A DNA stretch of 64,000 nt, from the NCBI GenBank assembly GCA_013399895.1, contig VXBA01000395.1, positions 933,669-997,668 on the forward strand, written 5' to 3'. Of the stretch, positions 27,173 through 40,900 are shown piece after piece. Each line of letters opens with the position of its first letter. Positions within the stretch are counted from its first letter, which is position 1. The notes beneath the pieces are model-generated. The model saw only the letters and a list, made by a program, of their open reading frames with translations. It searched no databases and was not told the DNA's origin. The DNA comes from Serilophus lunatus (lineage: Eukaryota > Chordata > Aves > Passeriformes > Eurylaimidae). The position numbers were made by a program, and so were the translations under genes.

Positions 27173-27250
27173 CCTAAAATAGGAAGCCATAGTTTGCCGC
27201 TTCATGTTAGTTGTTTCCTCAGGATGCCGCATAACCTCCATTGTGTCAAC
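27173..27250 (-). CDS. MYO3B: MYO3B exon 15: loop 2 part 2
   Basis: 78 nt, 26 codons (residues 587-612), phase 0 at both ends. It reads VDTMEVMRHPEETTNMKRQT then MASYFR. The T-N-M-K-x-Q-T-x-A-S-Y-F motif leads into the actin-binding helix. Acceptor TCTTCCAG, donor AGG|GTACAA. As a phase 0-0 exon it could be skipped without a frameshift, but that would delete conserved motor sequence. Confidence 0.95.
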
Positions 27251-30200
27251 CTGGAAGACAAAACTCTGATGTTAGAACTGTTCCAGAAACACTGCAGACC
27301 CACCCCACTTTGCCCATGAAAGCTGGGTGCAGTTTTTGTTGCAGTCATTCCCTCAGTTGTGAATACTTCAGAGTACTTTATCAGAGGTAGGAAGGCCAGC
27401 CTCTAAGAGGTGCAGGATACACACTGATTTCAGAGAAATCTGTATAAGCATTCTGGGGTTTTTTTGACAGCGCAAGAGCACTCTAGATTTATGGTAGTGT
27501 AACACTCAACCAATGAAGCAGCTGCCAAGGTGCAATACCTTAGGAACTGATTTCTAAAAAGTATTCTTATTGCCACTACAGTGAACTCCAGCAGGTCTTA
27601 TATATAAGAAGAGTTATCATAGTTGTAATGACCAGGATGTAAACTGAGCTACCTTATTTTGCTCATGTATGGAAAAAATGTTGTTGGATAACAAGTGGCA
27701 AACAAAGTAGGTAATCTCAGAACGTATAAGTGTTCCTTTCTACTGCTATTGTTACTATTAATTACTTCAAATTGCCATTTTGATGGCAAGAATCTCAGCA
27801 ATCTTATTCTGCTGAACTGCCATAGCTTCAAATAGACTTTTTTGGCACTGCAGGAGAGTTATTTTTAGAAGGTATATGTGGACAGTGAACATATTGCTTC
27901 TTGTATATTTTAGTTATATTGTTAGTACAGCTGTTCTTATCAAAATGAAACCAGAATTTATGAATGAGTATAACTATAGTTACCAATAACAAGCAGATTA
28001 TGCTGCTGTATTACAGCTCAACAAAATTAAAGAAAATTAACCAGCATCCTGTTTGCATGGAGAACTAACAACATTTTAGCATTCACTTGCTTTGTGGCAG
28101 TTTACCATCTGCTCTGACCAGGTGGCATTTGTATAAACCAGATAGTGCTGTTGTCAGCACCTGTGCTATACTTTCTGGACTTTGCTCCATGCAATCATTT
28201 CCAACACTCACTGATTTAGGAACACTCTTCTGAACACTAAAAGTAATTGCTGAAAGATTACAGTTCTCAATAAAGTAACTGTGTCTCTTACCTTCAGGAG
28301 ATATTTAGGAGACTGCATGCAAAATATAAAGGAAATGAAGTGCTAAGTAGTAATAGAACAAAAAAAATTACTTTGTCTTGGGGAAGAAGTCAAAAGAAAA
28401 CTAGTGAGGACAGGGTTCAGAATACACATGGCACAAATAAAGATTTCAATAGTTGTGACCATAAAAATTTCAATATGTTTTTGTAATCTGTGATGTTCCA
28501 GCCCAGAGTGGTATACATGCACTGGTACACATCAAGAAAAGAGAGGGAAGGGAAGGGAAGGGAAGGGAAGGGAAGGAAAGGAAAGGAAAGGAAAGGAAAG
28601 GAAAGGAAAGGAAAGGAAAGGAAAGGAAAGGAAAGGAAAGGAAAGGAAAGGAAAGGAAAGGAAAGGAAAGGAAAGGAAAGGAAAGGAAAGGAAAGGAAAG
28701 GAAAGGAAAGGAAAGGAAAGGAAAGGAAAGGAAAGGAAAGGAAAGGAAAGGAAAGGAAAGGAAAGGAAAGGAAAGGAAAGGAAAGGAAAGGAAAGGAAAG
28801 GAAAGGAAAGGAAAGGAAAGGAAAGGAAAGGAAAGGAAAGGAAAGGAAAGGAAAGGAAAGGAAAGGAAAGGAAAGGAAAGGAAAGGAAAGGAAAGGAAAG
28901 GAAAGGAAAGGAAAGGAAAGGAAAGGAAAGGAAAGGAAAGGAAAGGAAAGGAAAGGAAAGGAAAGGAAAGGAAAGGAAAGGAAAGGAAAGGAAAGGAAAG
29001 GAAAGGAAAGGAAAGGAAAGGAAAGGAAAGGAAAGGAAAGGAAAGGAAAGGAAAGGAAAGGAAAGGAAAGGAAAGGAAAGGAAAGGAAAGGAAAGGAAAG
29101 GAAAGGAAAGGAAAGGAAAGGAAAGGAAAGGAAAGGAAAGGAAAGGAAAGGAAAGGAAAGGAAAGGAAAGGAAAGGAAAGGAAAGGAAAGGAAAGGAAAG
29201 GAAAGGAAAGGAAAGTTTGATTTCAGATTGAAGGATGTTAACAGAACACTGTAATATATCCCAGGAAAAATGCTTTATTAGTCCTGATAACACCAAACAT
29301 CTTAAGAGGTCACCTGACAAAGTAAATATCAATAACCTAATCAAAACAGCAGGCATGTCCATGGGGAAAGGATACAGAAATGTTTCAAGGTTATATTGGC
29401 AAGACAACTTCTTTTTGAGAATTGACATCTAAATCTCTACTAAACGTCAGGTAGAAGACAAAAGCCATAACAGTGAATATTCACAGTAAGTTCAGAATAA
29501 CTGGTAATATTTAATGTTAAAAGATGCACAATCATAAACAGTATCAAATCAAGACAAAAAGCAAATAGTTTGAGGACTGATGTGAGCTCAAATGCCAAGT
29601 AATTTGAAGTTCTAAATAGGGAATATCAGCTGGCCAAAAAAGGGTGAGCTTATGCTCTAACTTTTTGGGCAGCAGCAGAGTGTCCTTTTCGCAGCTGCTT
29701 ATTTTCAACAAACCTGTAGAATCTTACCATCTTTGATTCTGCCACTCTATTAAATATGGTTTACTACAGGCTGCTGGGTTCAAAAGAGTTTTGTTTAGAT
29801 TTGGGTTTTTTCTTGGGGGGAAGAGAGTGAACACACAGAAAGACAGATGGTCAGAAACACTCACAGAGGAGATGTAAAACACTTTTTCTCAGAAAATTAG
29901 GGTAAAAGCAGTATTGTTAGAGTTCTTTTTCTGTGAATGAAGTTGTAAATTCAGATCTGTGTATTATGTATGGACTAGTATCTATTTCCAAATCTTTTTG
30001 ACAAGAAAAATTTGAAACATTCTGATAGCTAGAATCCTAGGTAGATTTTCTTGTAGGAAGTTTTAGAAGTTTTGTCTCTGGTTAATTTACAACACTGCTT
30101 GCTTATGAAGCCGTGCAATTTTTATGGTAGGGCAATAATCACACGTACCATAGACAACAGGCTTTATCACAACTGGCTTGGTAAAAAATGACAGAACATA

Positions 30201-31889
30201 CTAAGAGTGATATAACCTTGTATGTTAAATCACTAGCTACTCTTTTTAAGCTAAAATTAAGAATATTGCAAATGTTAAGTCACATTTTTACATGACAACT
30301 GTAGTAACTTACAACATGAATTTATACAATTATAACTGAAATGGAAAACAGACTGACTTACAAAAGTCAAGCTGTTCTGTGACTTAAAAAATTGTGTCTA
30401 ATAGTTTTGGGGCAATATAAAAAGAACAATTGATGACATCATGCCACCTTATGAAGTCACTGGAAATTACTACTTTCACATACTGACCACACCTGCTGTT
30501 GGCATAATATGAAAAAACCAAAGAACACGTTATGCAAAAAACCTCTTAAATTAAATAATGAATTAAATTCTCCAAACCTCCAAACAAAATTATTATACTT
30601 GGATTTAAGACAAATTTTAAAATAATAATTTAAAATATGTTTCCTGAGGTACTTGATAAAATTCTAAGAAATTTTTTCAGCTAGAAAGTATTTAAACTCA
30701 TATTTTCTGAATAGCATTGCATTTATTCGTGTCTTTTACTTCCTTTTAAAAAGTTTGAAGGGTGAGTAAAACCCACTTAAACACTACTTAGTACTTAGAT
30801 TATGTTTATTAAAGCTCTAACTAACGGTGAACCGCTCTATTAAATTCCCACCGTACCAACAAAATGCATGTTAGAAAGCTTGTGCTGAATATAGCTGGAT
30901 GTGGAAGACAGTGTGTACATAGCACAAGAAAACTGGAAAGGCTATCCTTCAGCACTGAAAGTGTTTATACCAGACAGGAAATAATAGTCTGGAATCCACA
31001 TCTGTATTTGCAGGTACAGTGAAGGATATAGATGTCTGGATGACATCAATCACTTTATTGACATTTGAGCATGAGCTAAAAATACCAGGAGAGAATGAGA
31101 AGAAATAGAACACCCAGAACATAAATTTTTGTAACTTTTGAACAGATGATGTTAACACATTTTTTTTTAAATTTGTTTGCTTTGAAGGCAAAAAACTCCT
31201 CCACCTGAAACTCTAAGCTAACTCTAACAATACTACTTAGGAAGAAGGGAGGCGGTGTACATGCTATGAGCTTCAAGGAACAGGAGGTTTCCTCACAAAT
31301 TAAGTGTACCCAGTTGGCATTCTATTAATTGCCATAAAATTATCGCATTTTTTTTCAGTTATGCCACATACTTTCATGGCAAAATTCAGCAGCAGTTAAT
31401 TCTACAGTTCTTGTTACAAAATAGCTGTTTTGCTGAGTCATTCTTTTCTGTTTATCTATCAGTCACAAACATCCCCTAATTTTTCACTTGCAAGTTGAAT
31501 AAAGGAGAAACAGATTTTTTGTTTTATTTATTTTGCCTTCCATATTGTTAAATATACTATTCAAATTTTACCTAATAAAATCTCTCTCTAGGTCAAAATT
31601 GCCAAAGGAAAACCTTGATCTTGAAATCAAGAGGAATATTGCTATTAATGTAACTTCAAAAGTTTAAAGATTAATCAGTAGTAAATTGATTCTTCACTGA
31701 ATGCTACAATAGGATCATCACTAAAACTAGAAATTGTGCTCCCAGATAAGGTGCATATTACTGACAGTAAAGCAGACTCTTATTTGGTGAGAACCTCAGT
31801 ATATACATACATCAGGTAAGCATTGTGTACATAGTCTGACTGTAATATTTTATGAACAATTGCCCGGCTTCAAAGGGAACACTACTAAC
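27251..31889 (-). other. MYO3B: MYO3B intron, exons 14-15 (4.6 kb)
   Basis: Carries the GGGAA/GGAAA tract roughly midway (28545-29215). The remainder is AT-rich without recognisable elements. Confidence 0.9.
28545..29215. repeat. (GGGAA)6(GGAAA)128 pentanucleotide tract
   Basis: Six GGGAA units at 28545-28574 run directly into about 128 GGAAA units at 28575-29214, with no interruption that I can see. It is pure purine on + and pure pyrimidine (TTTCC) on the MYO3B sense strand. It sits in the middle of the intron between exons 14 and 15. The repeat has no stop codon in any frame, which produces two long artefactual open frames (GKERK and FPFLS repeats). Copy number in the real genome may differ from the assembly. 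Confidence 0.98.
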
Positions 31890-31969
31890 CTTGATACGCC
31901 CAGCACTGAGCTGCGGAGGCAAAGACCTAGATGCTGCTGTCACTCTGGCTCTTGCTTGTGCCAAATTAC
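31890..31969 (-). CDS. MYO3B: MYO3B exon 14: loop 2 part 1
   Basis: 80 nt: two bases closing Gly560 plus 26 codons (residues 561-586). The translation is NLAQARARVTAASRSLPP followed by QLSAGRIK, a basic, Ser/Thr-rich loop-2 insert typical of class III. Acceptor CTGAACAG, donor AAG|GTTAGT. Skipping it would shift the frame (phase 1 into phase 0), so it should be constitutive. It is isolated: 13.8 kb of intron lies upstream and 4.6 kb downstream. Confidence 0.93.
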
Positions 31970-34900
31970 CTGTTCAGAAACAAAGAAATTCCTACTGCAA
32001 AAACTATTCAAGAAACTTAGCATGGAAAAATTTGTACAGTGTAAAATCAGTTTGTACAATAGTACCAAAAATATCAGACACCACCACACTTCTTCCACAC
32101 CCCGCTCATTATCAATTGTGCCTGCAGAGCATTCAGCACTGGCACTACAGACTGCAGTGTTGATTTAGAAGCGAGAAAAAAGTCAGTGATAAGGTAGTAT
32201 GTCACTGACCTTAGCTACTGAGCTGTTGAAAACAATGACAGCACAAAGGCATACAGCTCAATCGCTAGTAATCAATTTCTCTGTGACTCATGGCGAGATT
32301 TCAAAGACCAAGAAGACTGCAGAAATAATCTTGTTTCTATGAAATTATATGGATCCTGAAGTGTTCTGACAGTATATTAAACTCACAAATTAATGAGAGA
32401 GATGGGAAAATGATAACAAATTATCTTTTTTTTGACATTTTGACATACAATCCCAATCTTATTGTCCCTCGAGGTTATTAAAGACCGACTCAGTTCATCA
32501 GGCAAAAACATACTGTAGTATCAACTGAATGACTACTGCCTTTTTCAAAACGTACAGTATGATGTGTCCTAAACTTTTTCTTCTGTACTTTTAGAAAGCC
32601 AAAGTCACCTCGAAATAGCTTTTCAAAATAAAGACTAGGAGAAGAGAGAGGAAGTGATATGGGACTGTGCATATGCAAGACACTCTGTATATTTCAAAGT
32701 TTTAGCAAGTCTAGCACAAGATGTCCAAATGTTTTCTCTGGCTATATCTTCAGAGGCTAAACTGTGATTAATAGCATTGAAAGAACCCTTTGAAGCAGGA
32801 TTGGTGACATCAAAGCCCTAATCCATGGGTGGCAGGATTTTTATAATGAGTGGGAAGCATTTTAACACATTTCAAAGGATTTACAGCATGAATAAACAAT
32901 AGGCCTCTGCAGATGTACCACACACCTTTCAGAACCAGAACACATAAATAAGTGTCTATTTTAATTTAAATGTAAATAAAGTGTTAACACTTCTTTCAGA
33001 TGCTAAATGCCTTGTTTGCATCAACTCCAGTGTTTAGCTGTTTGCTTTACAGAAAGCCAGTAACTCTAAACAGTCTTCAGAGTTTTGCTAAACTATGTAT
33101 TACATTACTTGTAAGGAAGGAGGCACGATGGGAAAAACGAAAATCAAACACACTTAAACGCTGGTAGTAATTCTGTAAAGGAGCAGAGCAAACCCAATGT
33201 CCACATAACACTGAAAGCAACTTTGGCTCTTACCTTCCTCTGAACAAGAAAAATACCAATCCCCTGAAAACAATCTGGAGGCCAGCACTCAAACACAGCA
33301 ATGGCATTCTTCATTCACTCAAACATTCTGAATTCATTTTAAAAAGTATTTATCTTGTAAACTGCTGGCATTGGGATTGACATAATTTTGCAAAATTGGC
33401 ACATCATTTCCAGATCTAACAGCACATGTTGACCTGACAGCCTAAATCACAGTGCGGAACACAAGGTATGTCCACCATTTTGGAAACTGAGTATGTTAAT
33501 GAGAACTCCAACTGCTTTCCAAATCTCAAATATCTATATACATACATGGTACATATACCTCTCTAAGGTTAAAATGAGGACTTCGAAGAATTAGTGAGTT
33601 TACTTTTCTCTTAGTTGCAATTTTGATAATTTCGTATGTTAGAAATTACTCTTTTGTGCCTTTTTTGGCTAAAATAGACAGCCTGGAAAGGTTGTTTTTG
33701 GCTAGTTTTGAGATTAACAAATCTAAAACTTGAAAGCCTTGCACTGAAGAACTGAAAACACAACGTGATAAACAAGGAGAGTTGGGAGAAGAAATTACTT
33801 TGAATCAGATTGTTTAAAATTACTAAAATTTTGTTGCATTTTGTAACAACTTAAAAAACTGTAACAACCAAATAAAATTAGGAATGATTCTATAGGTGCT
33901 CAAAGTTCATTACACTCACCACTGGCATTAGGTTTCTAGGCTTTGTAATTAATATACCTGAGCTCTCCTTTAGTTCCTCATTCAAAACTAAAACAAAACA
34001 AAACTTTTCTAACCTGGCAAATCAAGTAAATAAGTAAAACATTTTATGAATCAGAAATATTTAATGACTTCACAAAGCAAAAAAATATCCAAAAGTAGTC
34101 AATTCACACTTAAAAAAGAAAAGCTTCACATATTGTGCCTTTGTTCAATAGTTACTCCCTTCTAGAAATGGATTCTTATCACTACTTATTTCATGCATCA
34201 AGTAAATTTCTATAAAATTACTTGTAGCATCAAAATGACTCAATGGTAGAAAATGTTAGCAAGATATTCTTTTTTCAGCTCAAACATAAAATAATGCTGC
34301 GATAAAAGTTCCTGAATTACTTATTTCAAGTAGCTCACGTTCAACAAAAATAACTACCCATCTTTAACATGTCTAAGCCATTAAAATGAATACAAAGAAT
34401 AAATGTGGTTTGAAAATTAGTCTATGTAATAAGAAATGTTTCACCCAGCATTACCACAGTGTTTATAGTCAGTAAACATTTAATACATATCTCTGCATTT
34501 GATTTCCATTTACAAGTTAATTTATTACTTTACACACCAAAAATAACTAAATGTTATTCCACTTTGTGAAGAGCATCAGTATTAGAAGAACGAATGTTTT
34601 TAGGTTATAGCATAGCTAGTTTGAACTGCTGTGGGTTCCTTGAAAGCTTAAACAAATTGAAAGATTGCACTGTGCCTTTCCAAAGTGTAGATTCACACCT
34701 ATTACATGGTCAACCCTTTAGAGAAAATACAAGTGACATCTCTGTAAATCAAAATACTGCCTACATTAAATCCAAGTCCATAAAATGGACCTATTAAGTG
34801 ATATAAACCCTCACAAAATTGTCTTAGGTTTTAGGGGATTTTTAAGGGTAGAGAGAGAAGCTAATGGTTAAAGTTAGGATTAATCCTTTAAACATGTACA

Positions 34901-37900
34901 TGTTTAATTTTATTCACATGCACCTCATTTTCAGCTCAATAGGACTACTCATCTGAAAAATAAAGGCTCCTACCTATGTGTCTGCTGGATCAGAGACTAA
35001 GGTCTCCGGGATTCATTTGTGTCAGTGGAGGAGTCAGTCAGTTCCTATGTTTCTCTTTTCTCCCCTCTGTTCAATAAAGTTAGGAATGTCTTTAATGCTT
35101 TCAGAAGTTTCAGTTATTTAAGTTTGTGAAATGGTCTCAGAGCTTCCAAGGGAAAGAGAAGTAGCAGCACAAGAATCTATGCAGTCACTGGCTAAGCTCT
35201 CTGTGGCAGTGCTCAGCAAACCTCCTTTTGTCCTGAAGCTGTTTAGGAGGCCTCACATCTCTGCAAACATATTCTTCATTGATGCCTCACTTCAGCTAGG
35301 TGAGAAAGACCATATTGTAAAAGCACTGCCTCTCTTCTATTATGCAAAGCCAAGCAGGAGAAGTTTTGAAGCGATTTCAAGTATTTACACAGAAGGAAAG
35401 AAGAAATGTGTTTTTCTTTTTTTTCAGGTTGGACTTTGGAAGTGATCTCTAGAGCTAAGAAAGGACTAGTCAACATTCCTGGCTTCTCACTTGCATCCCT
35501 GGCAGTTTCTCACTGTGTGATCTGGCTGAATTAATGATTTGTCCAGCTGTTGACTCTACATTCTAATTAAGGAAAGTACACCCTCTGTCTGGATGTTCTG
35601 ATGTTACTTATAGTTTGCCAGTTCTCCATTTATTCTTAGGTGATGGGTTCTATAAGTAGTATCAAGCAAATATTAATAATATCAGCACTGTATTTATAAC
35701 CTCATTTTGGTTATGTCTGCAATAGATCACTCCTCCCAAAGTAAAAGCATGCCAGGTAAGAAATACGTTAAGCTTTGATAAAACATTCAGTTTGTGAAGT
35801 GCAAATGACTTACAGAGAAAGAGCCTAATGACAATGTCACCTTACTGTACATGCTGTAACAAAGATATTGCTATTATATAGAGGGCAAGTACAAGCTCTT
35901 TCCTTATCCTCATATATTTTATTAATTTCTTTCATGCTTCTAGTTCAGATAAAGAGGGGTTACTTGAAACACCATGTAGATATATTATAATATGGTCAGA
36001 AATGCTACAATGCGTTCATATTTCATTGACACTACTCCTAATCACAGCTAAGCACTTGCACTCCAGAAGAGGTGCAGAGCCAGACAATGTCTTTGACATA
36101 CATAGATTCTTCTCTGTCTTTCCTTTCAGTACGTTTTATCTGTCCAAAGGAAGTCGACTGCTTATCTCCATAATGCATTTTCATCTTCTGCTACTGTAAG
36201 ACTTAAGCTTTTAGCTCGATTATAAATGAATACATGTACTTTTTTTACTGGGTACTAATTTGAGTCTGGTCACTGACTATCAAAACTCTATTCTTCTGAG
36301 TCACTGAAGTAATTTAAGCTAATCTTGTGCAATAAAAAGGTAAGAATCCAGCTTTCTCATATACTACACAAGAACATATTTTAAAAAATACCATCTGTAG
36401 AGCACAACTATTAATATAGAAAGGTCTCAATTGCTGCTTATTCTGAAATGACATACTTTACTTTCTATTCAGAATAAACAAAAATGAGAAATAGTATTTT
36501 CAAAATCAGTTCCATATTACCAAACAGAATCTGATAACCATGAAAGCTTAGTAATAGTGAGGCCCACCTGGGAATAACCTAATTATGAATATTTGGCTCA
36601 GGAGCAAAATGTGCACTTTCAGACACAGATCATTTGAAATGAAAATAAATGCCATAGCTAACTGAGGAATTCTGATACTGATTCTCAATTAGTCTAAAGA
36701 TTTCTTCAGTCTTTTTAGCATGAAATAGACACAGTTTGTATTTACAGACACTTCAAAGCTTTACATTGCTAGACTGGGAATGGAGAACCTGAGTGTAAAT
36801 TCAGTGCTGTTATGCTTTCTACTGCATACATTACAGACAATTTAGTGGTCACTTCTGACATTAGGAAGGCACACACTAGCAAACACACAACACAGTGCCT
36901 AACTAACAAACAAACCTTTGTTAAGACATTCATTTAACACAGTAGGTTAGTAGACTTCTTGTAGAATGCAAGGGAAGAAAGACAACTGAGACAAAATTAT
37001 GGTAAAACTGGATACTATACTTCAAGATATGCAAATGTATGATGTAAGAAAAATCTTAACTTTTATCCTTACTTAGTAAAGAAGAATAAATTATGGTACT
37101 AATTAAACTAGTCAGTGGTAATGCCCAAGATATTTTTATAACACGACCTTGAATACTATTTGCTACTTCAAGCAATATGCCCGAATTTCAAGCTAAATTG
37201 AATCAAATGTGTAGTCATTCACTCAACTAGGAGTGTGTTCACAGAAATGCAGATGTTTCCTGACGTGTCACAGGCACAATCTGACATCAGAGGATACACA
37301 AGCATTCTCATAGTCCTGTGACATGGTCAAACTTACAGACAGCAGGCAAAACACATACAGTACAGGCACATGATAGACAGGTTCCTGAGCACAGGGCAAG
37401 GGAGGATCATGTGGTTCTGGAAAATGGAGTGGCAGAGGGGGAGTTGGCCCGCTGGGCCAACCTTTTACCTCGTCACAGCCAGGTGGGCATAGGTTGAGCA
37501 CCTCTGTCCAAACACAGTGATGGGAGGGGCACGCTAAGTACAACTGAGTGCTGGCTATTTGAAGATACATCTAGACAAAAATGAAATACATTTACATAGT
37601 TTGGAAAAAGCAAAGTTCTAGTATAAACAGTGTGGCAGCTTTCTACTGTTTGATGTCCAGCACTTTATTTCTCAGCTCGATTAGCCAGAGACCTGACTAA
37701 CTGACTAACTGAAGACTGATTGACAGGCTGGCTGCAGCTCCTAGTTGCTGCATCACAGAACAAATTGGCTAGGATTTTTAGGATTTATACATTGTCAGAA
37801 GACACAGGCCATTTCTTTCAGATATGGTCCTTATCAATTTGCATCCACATCCTCTGTAGTGTACAGTTTGATGCTCTTGAATGTAAGCAGCTCAGGACAG

Positions 37901-40900
37901 CAAGCCTTGAATTCTCTGGGAAACAGAAGGCAGTACAGAACACTGCAGTCTGTGCCATCAGTACAGTACCTCACCATCAACACGAGGTTTTCTGCTGCTC
38001 CAGCAGATTGCCCTGGTACTTGTACTGTATCTGTTACTGAGATTAGAAGAAAACTACAAAAGTGAATTTTCTGTGAACACTACATTGTTGAGGAATTCTC
38101 CATTAATTTTAAGCATTAGTCAAAATAACCTTTTTCTATTTACATCTGTTCAGGATAGACAAGTTTATTTCTTCTTCCAGAGTCATGTGAAAGAATACTT
38201 CTAATAACACACATAGGTTGAAAATATGATCACCCTTTATTCTGATTCAGCTCTAGACTCAGTGTTTTATGTAACTGATATCCTTTCTTGTGCATGTCAC
38301 ATAAGATACTCCCCCCCTCCCTCCCTGCCAATCACATATGCTTTATCCAGACTTGTGAAAGTTTGGTTATGAAGAACACAGTAGTTATCTCATTGTTTTA
38401 TCTACGCTTCCTCACCAATATGAGAACATCATGTCTGACGATCTCAGGACCATCCTCAAACACTAATTAATCTTCATAGCATTCAGTTTAACCTGAGGCA
38501 AAAGCAAGTTTCTATAAGAACAGTAAATAAACAAGAAGCCCGGGAGAAGCATAGAATTGTGATTTCCAGCCCACAGCTTGCATTCCAAGAACATGTTCTC
38601 TCTCCATACAGTGTTTAAAAATTTTATGGAATATATTCCATCACCCAGGACCTGCTGCTGAAGCTGCTCTATACATACACAGTCTAGTCAAAATCCTACT
38701 AAAGCCAGTGAAGTTTCCCAATTAATTCCATGGCAAAAAAATCAGGTATAAAGATAACACTGAAAGCACATGGAATAAAATCATGGAACACTTTCTCTGA
38801 CTTTACAATGACTATCACTCTTCCCAGTTAATCAAGACCCTAAGGCTAGACAGGGTAAAAACTGGTGTCAAAACCAGGTTTTGAAACTTCAAGACAGGAA
38901 CTATATTTTAAAAATCTTAAGATGAAACAAGGTTACAGAATTTTATGAAAGTCCCAGGCCTTTCCATTTTTGAAATCTAGGCATTAATGATGTTGATTAC
39001 TAATTTAATCAAGTCTCAAAGGCTTCTCAACTGAATATTTGCTCCCCTGAATTTCAGCACTTCCATATATCACCACATTTAGAACAAAACAGTTATTTTT
39101 GTGGTAATTAAAAACATTATTCAATATATTTGTATCTCCACTCTTAATGAGACAAATATCCATTCATATAAATACTATCAAATGCATTTTGTGTCACACA
39201 TTGTGACCTGCTATCCGGGCAGCTCAATTAACCACTCCTATATCAAGCCAAGTCAGGTTGAAATAAGTAAGACAAAGTCAAAAATAATAATAGATAATGC
39301 TGGTTTAGTAAACTGCTGATTTTTTTCAGTTTGTTGTAGGGTGAAGGAATAAAGAAAAAGGATAAAAGTACATAATCATAGTAAGACTGCATAAAACACT
39401 CTGAAACGAATAGACAAAACCTAGCATAGACTCAGAGGTTTATTTTCCATCCACTACATTCATCCTTTAGACACACTAATCCCTAATTCAATTATTTTGA
39501 AAGAGTGGGAAATATAATCACATTCTTCGTAAAGGACACACCAAAAAACATTATGGATATTCAAATGAGCAAGAATGTCTGAATATTCAACAAATTTATC
39601 TGCTCTACAAACTCACTAGCAATTTAAAAATAATTGCTCTTCTAGGATTTGATCTTGAGGACTACTGAATGCTTCCAATGACATACTGAGCATCTTTGAC
39701 ACAGTTTGACCTTACAGCACACAGTTTCTGTAGAAACTGTCAAGTAAACTATTCATTAAAACAACAGTATAATATTTTCTGGATATTTTTCTATTGAAAT
39801 TCTGTGTATGGTACACAGTGAGAGCCCACGGTCTACTAGTTAACATTAAAAACAGTGACATCTTTTGTGCAACACGTCTTTTGTTTCCTCAATATCAATG
39901 GATTTTGAATTTAATTAATATACAATGCATTGTTAAGATTATTATTCACTACTGTGAAATCATTTTAATTATAGGATTGAGAAGTTAGGCTAGAAATGTG
40001 AAAATTGGAAAAGATATTTCCTCTCAGAGAAAGATAAAAAAAATTATTCTCAAGATCTGTTCTAGAGAGAATGGACTATTATGAAACAAATTAGTAAGCT
40101 TGTCAAGGTCTACTCTTAAACTTGCCCACTTGTACTTTTATTTGGGTTCCATTTGCAAGCACTTGAAGACAAATAAATCTATGCTTTTTGGCCATTTTCA
40201 GCACTACATAGTCTGTGAGGTCTCAGATTAAAAACAGCAGATTTCTGTTTGGGCAACACCCTTTACCAAACATAAACATGGTAAATCTAACTTGACCCCT
40301 CTCAGTTGTGCAGACTGCCATGTGCAATGCCAGAGATTCACTGGCACTACTTATAGGGAATTATTCTCAACAGTAAATAATTGTTATGTTTCATATAAAG
40401 CTTTAGCAAGACTGAGACCTTAACTTTGACCTGATACATGGTTCTGTTTCTAGATGCATTCCATTTTTAGCACTGTTTTAGAATATGTTTTGGATCCTAC
40501 TGCTGTTAAGTCTTGTGAGTATCTGTATTGCATTAGTTCTATGCCACAAAACCTTAGGATATGAAGAAAAAAACCAAACACTGAGCTGTAAAATGCTCAA
40601 GTGAAAAACTAAAAAAGTAATCCATCACTCTAGCTTCCAAACTCAGTTAAGCTACATTTATTTTAGTTTACTGATGTCCCACATCTGCAGTGCAGTAAAG
40701 TTCATGACTGTTACACTGCACAGCTGTGGTTTAAAGTCTCTCCTTGCACAGAACACAATGGTAGCAAAGCAGTTAGAAATACAAAAACCTCCATGTGAGT
40801 TAAACTTATAGCTTTCATTAGCTTGGCTCAAATTCTTACACAATATAAATTGTGATTCACCTTTAAGTAGCACTATTATAATTACAATGGCTTTGTTTCC

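Noticed and set aside
28490..29428. Long open frames of 254 and 298 codons on opposite strands
   Set aside because: They are GKERK and FPFLS repeats produced by the GGAAA microsatellite, which has no stop in any frame.
31852..32168. Two overlapping + strand frames of about 100 codons
   Set aside because: Antisense shadows of exon 14, whose minus-strand reading matches the myosin family.
35131..35445. 104-codon + strand open frame
   Set aside because: No similarity recognised; antisense in an intron; no supporting signals.
37469..37543. Exon-like 75-nt minus segment with CACTCAG acceptor and GAG|GTAAAA donor inside the 13.8-kb intron
   Set aside because: In the phase required between exons 13 and 14 it contains an in-frame TGA, and the family protein needs nothing here. 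At most a poison exon.
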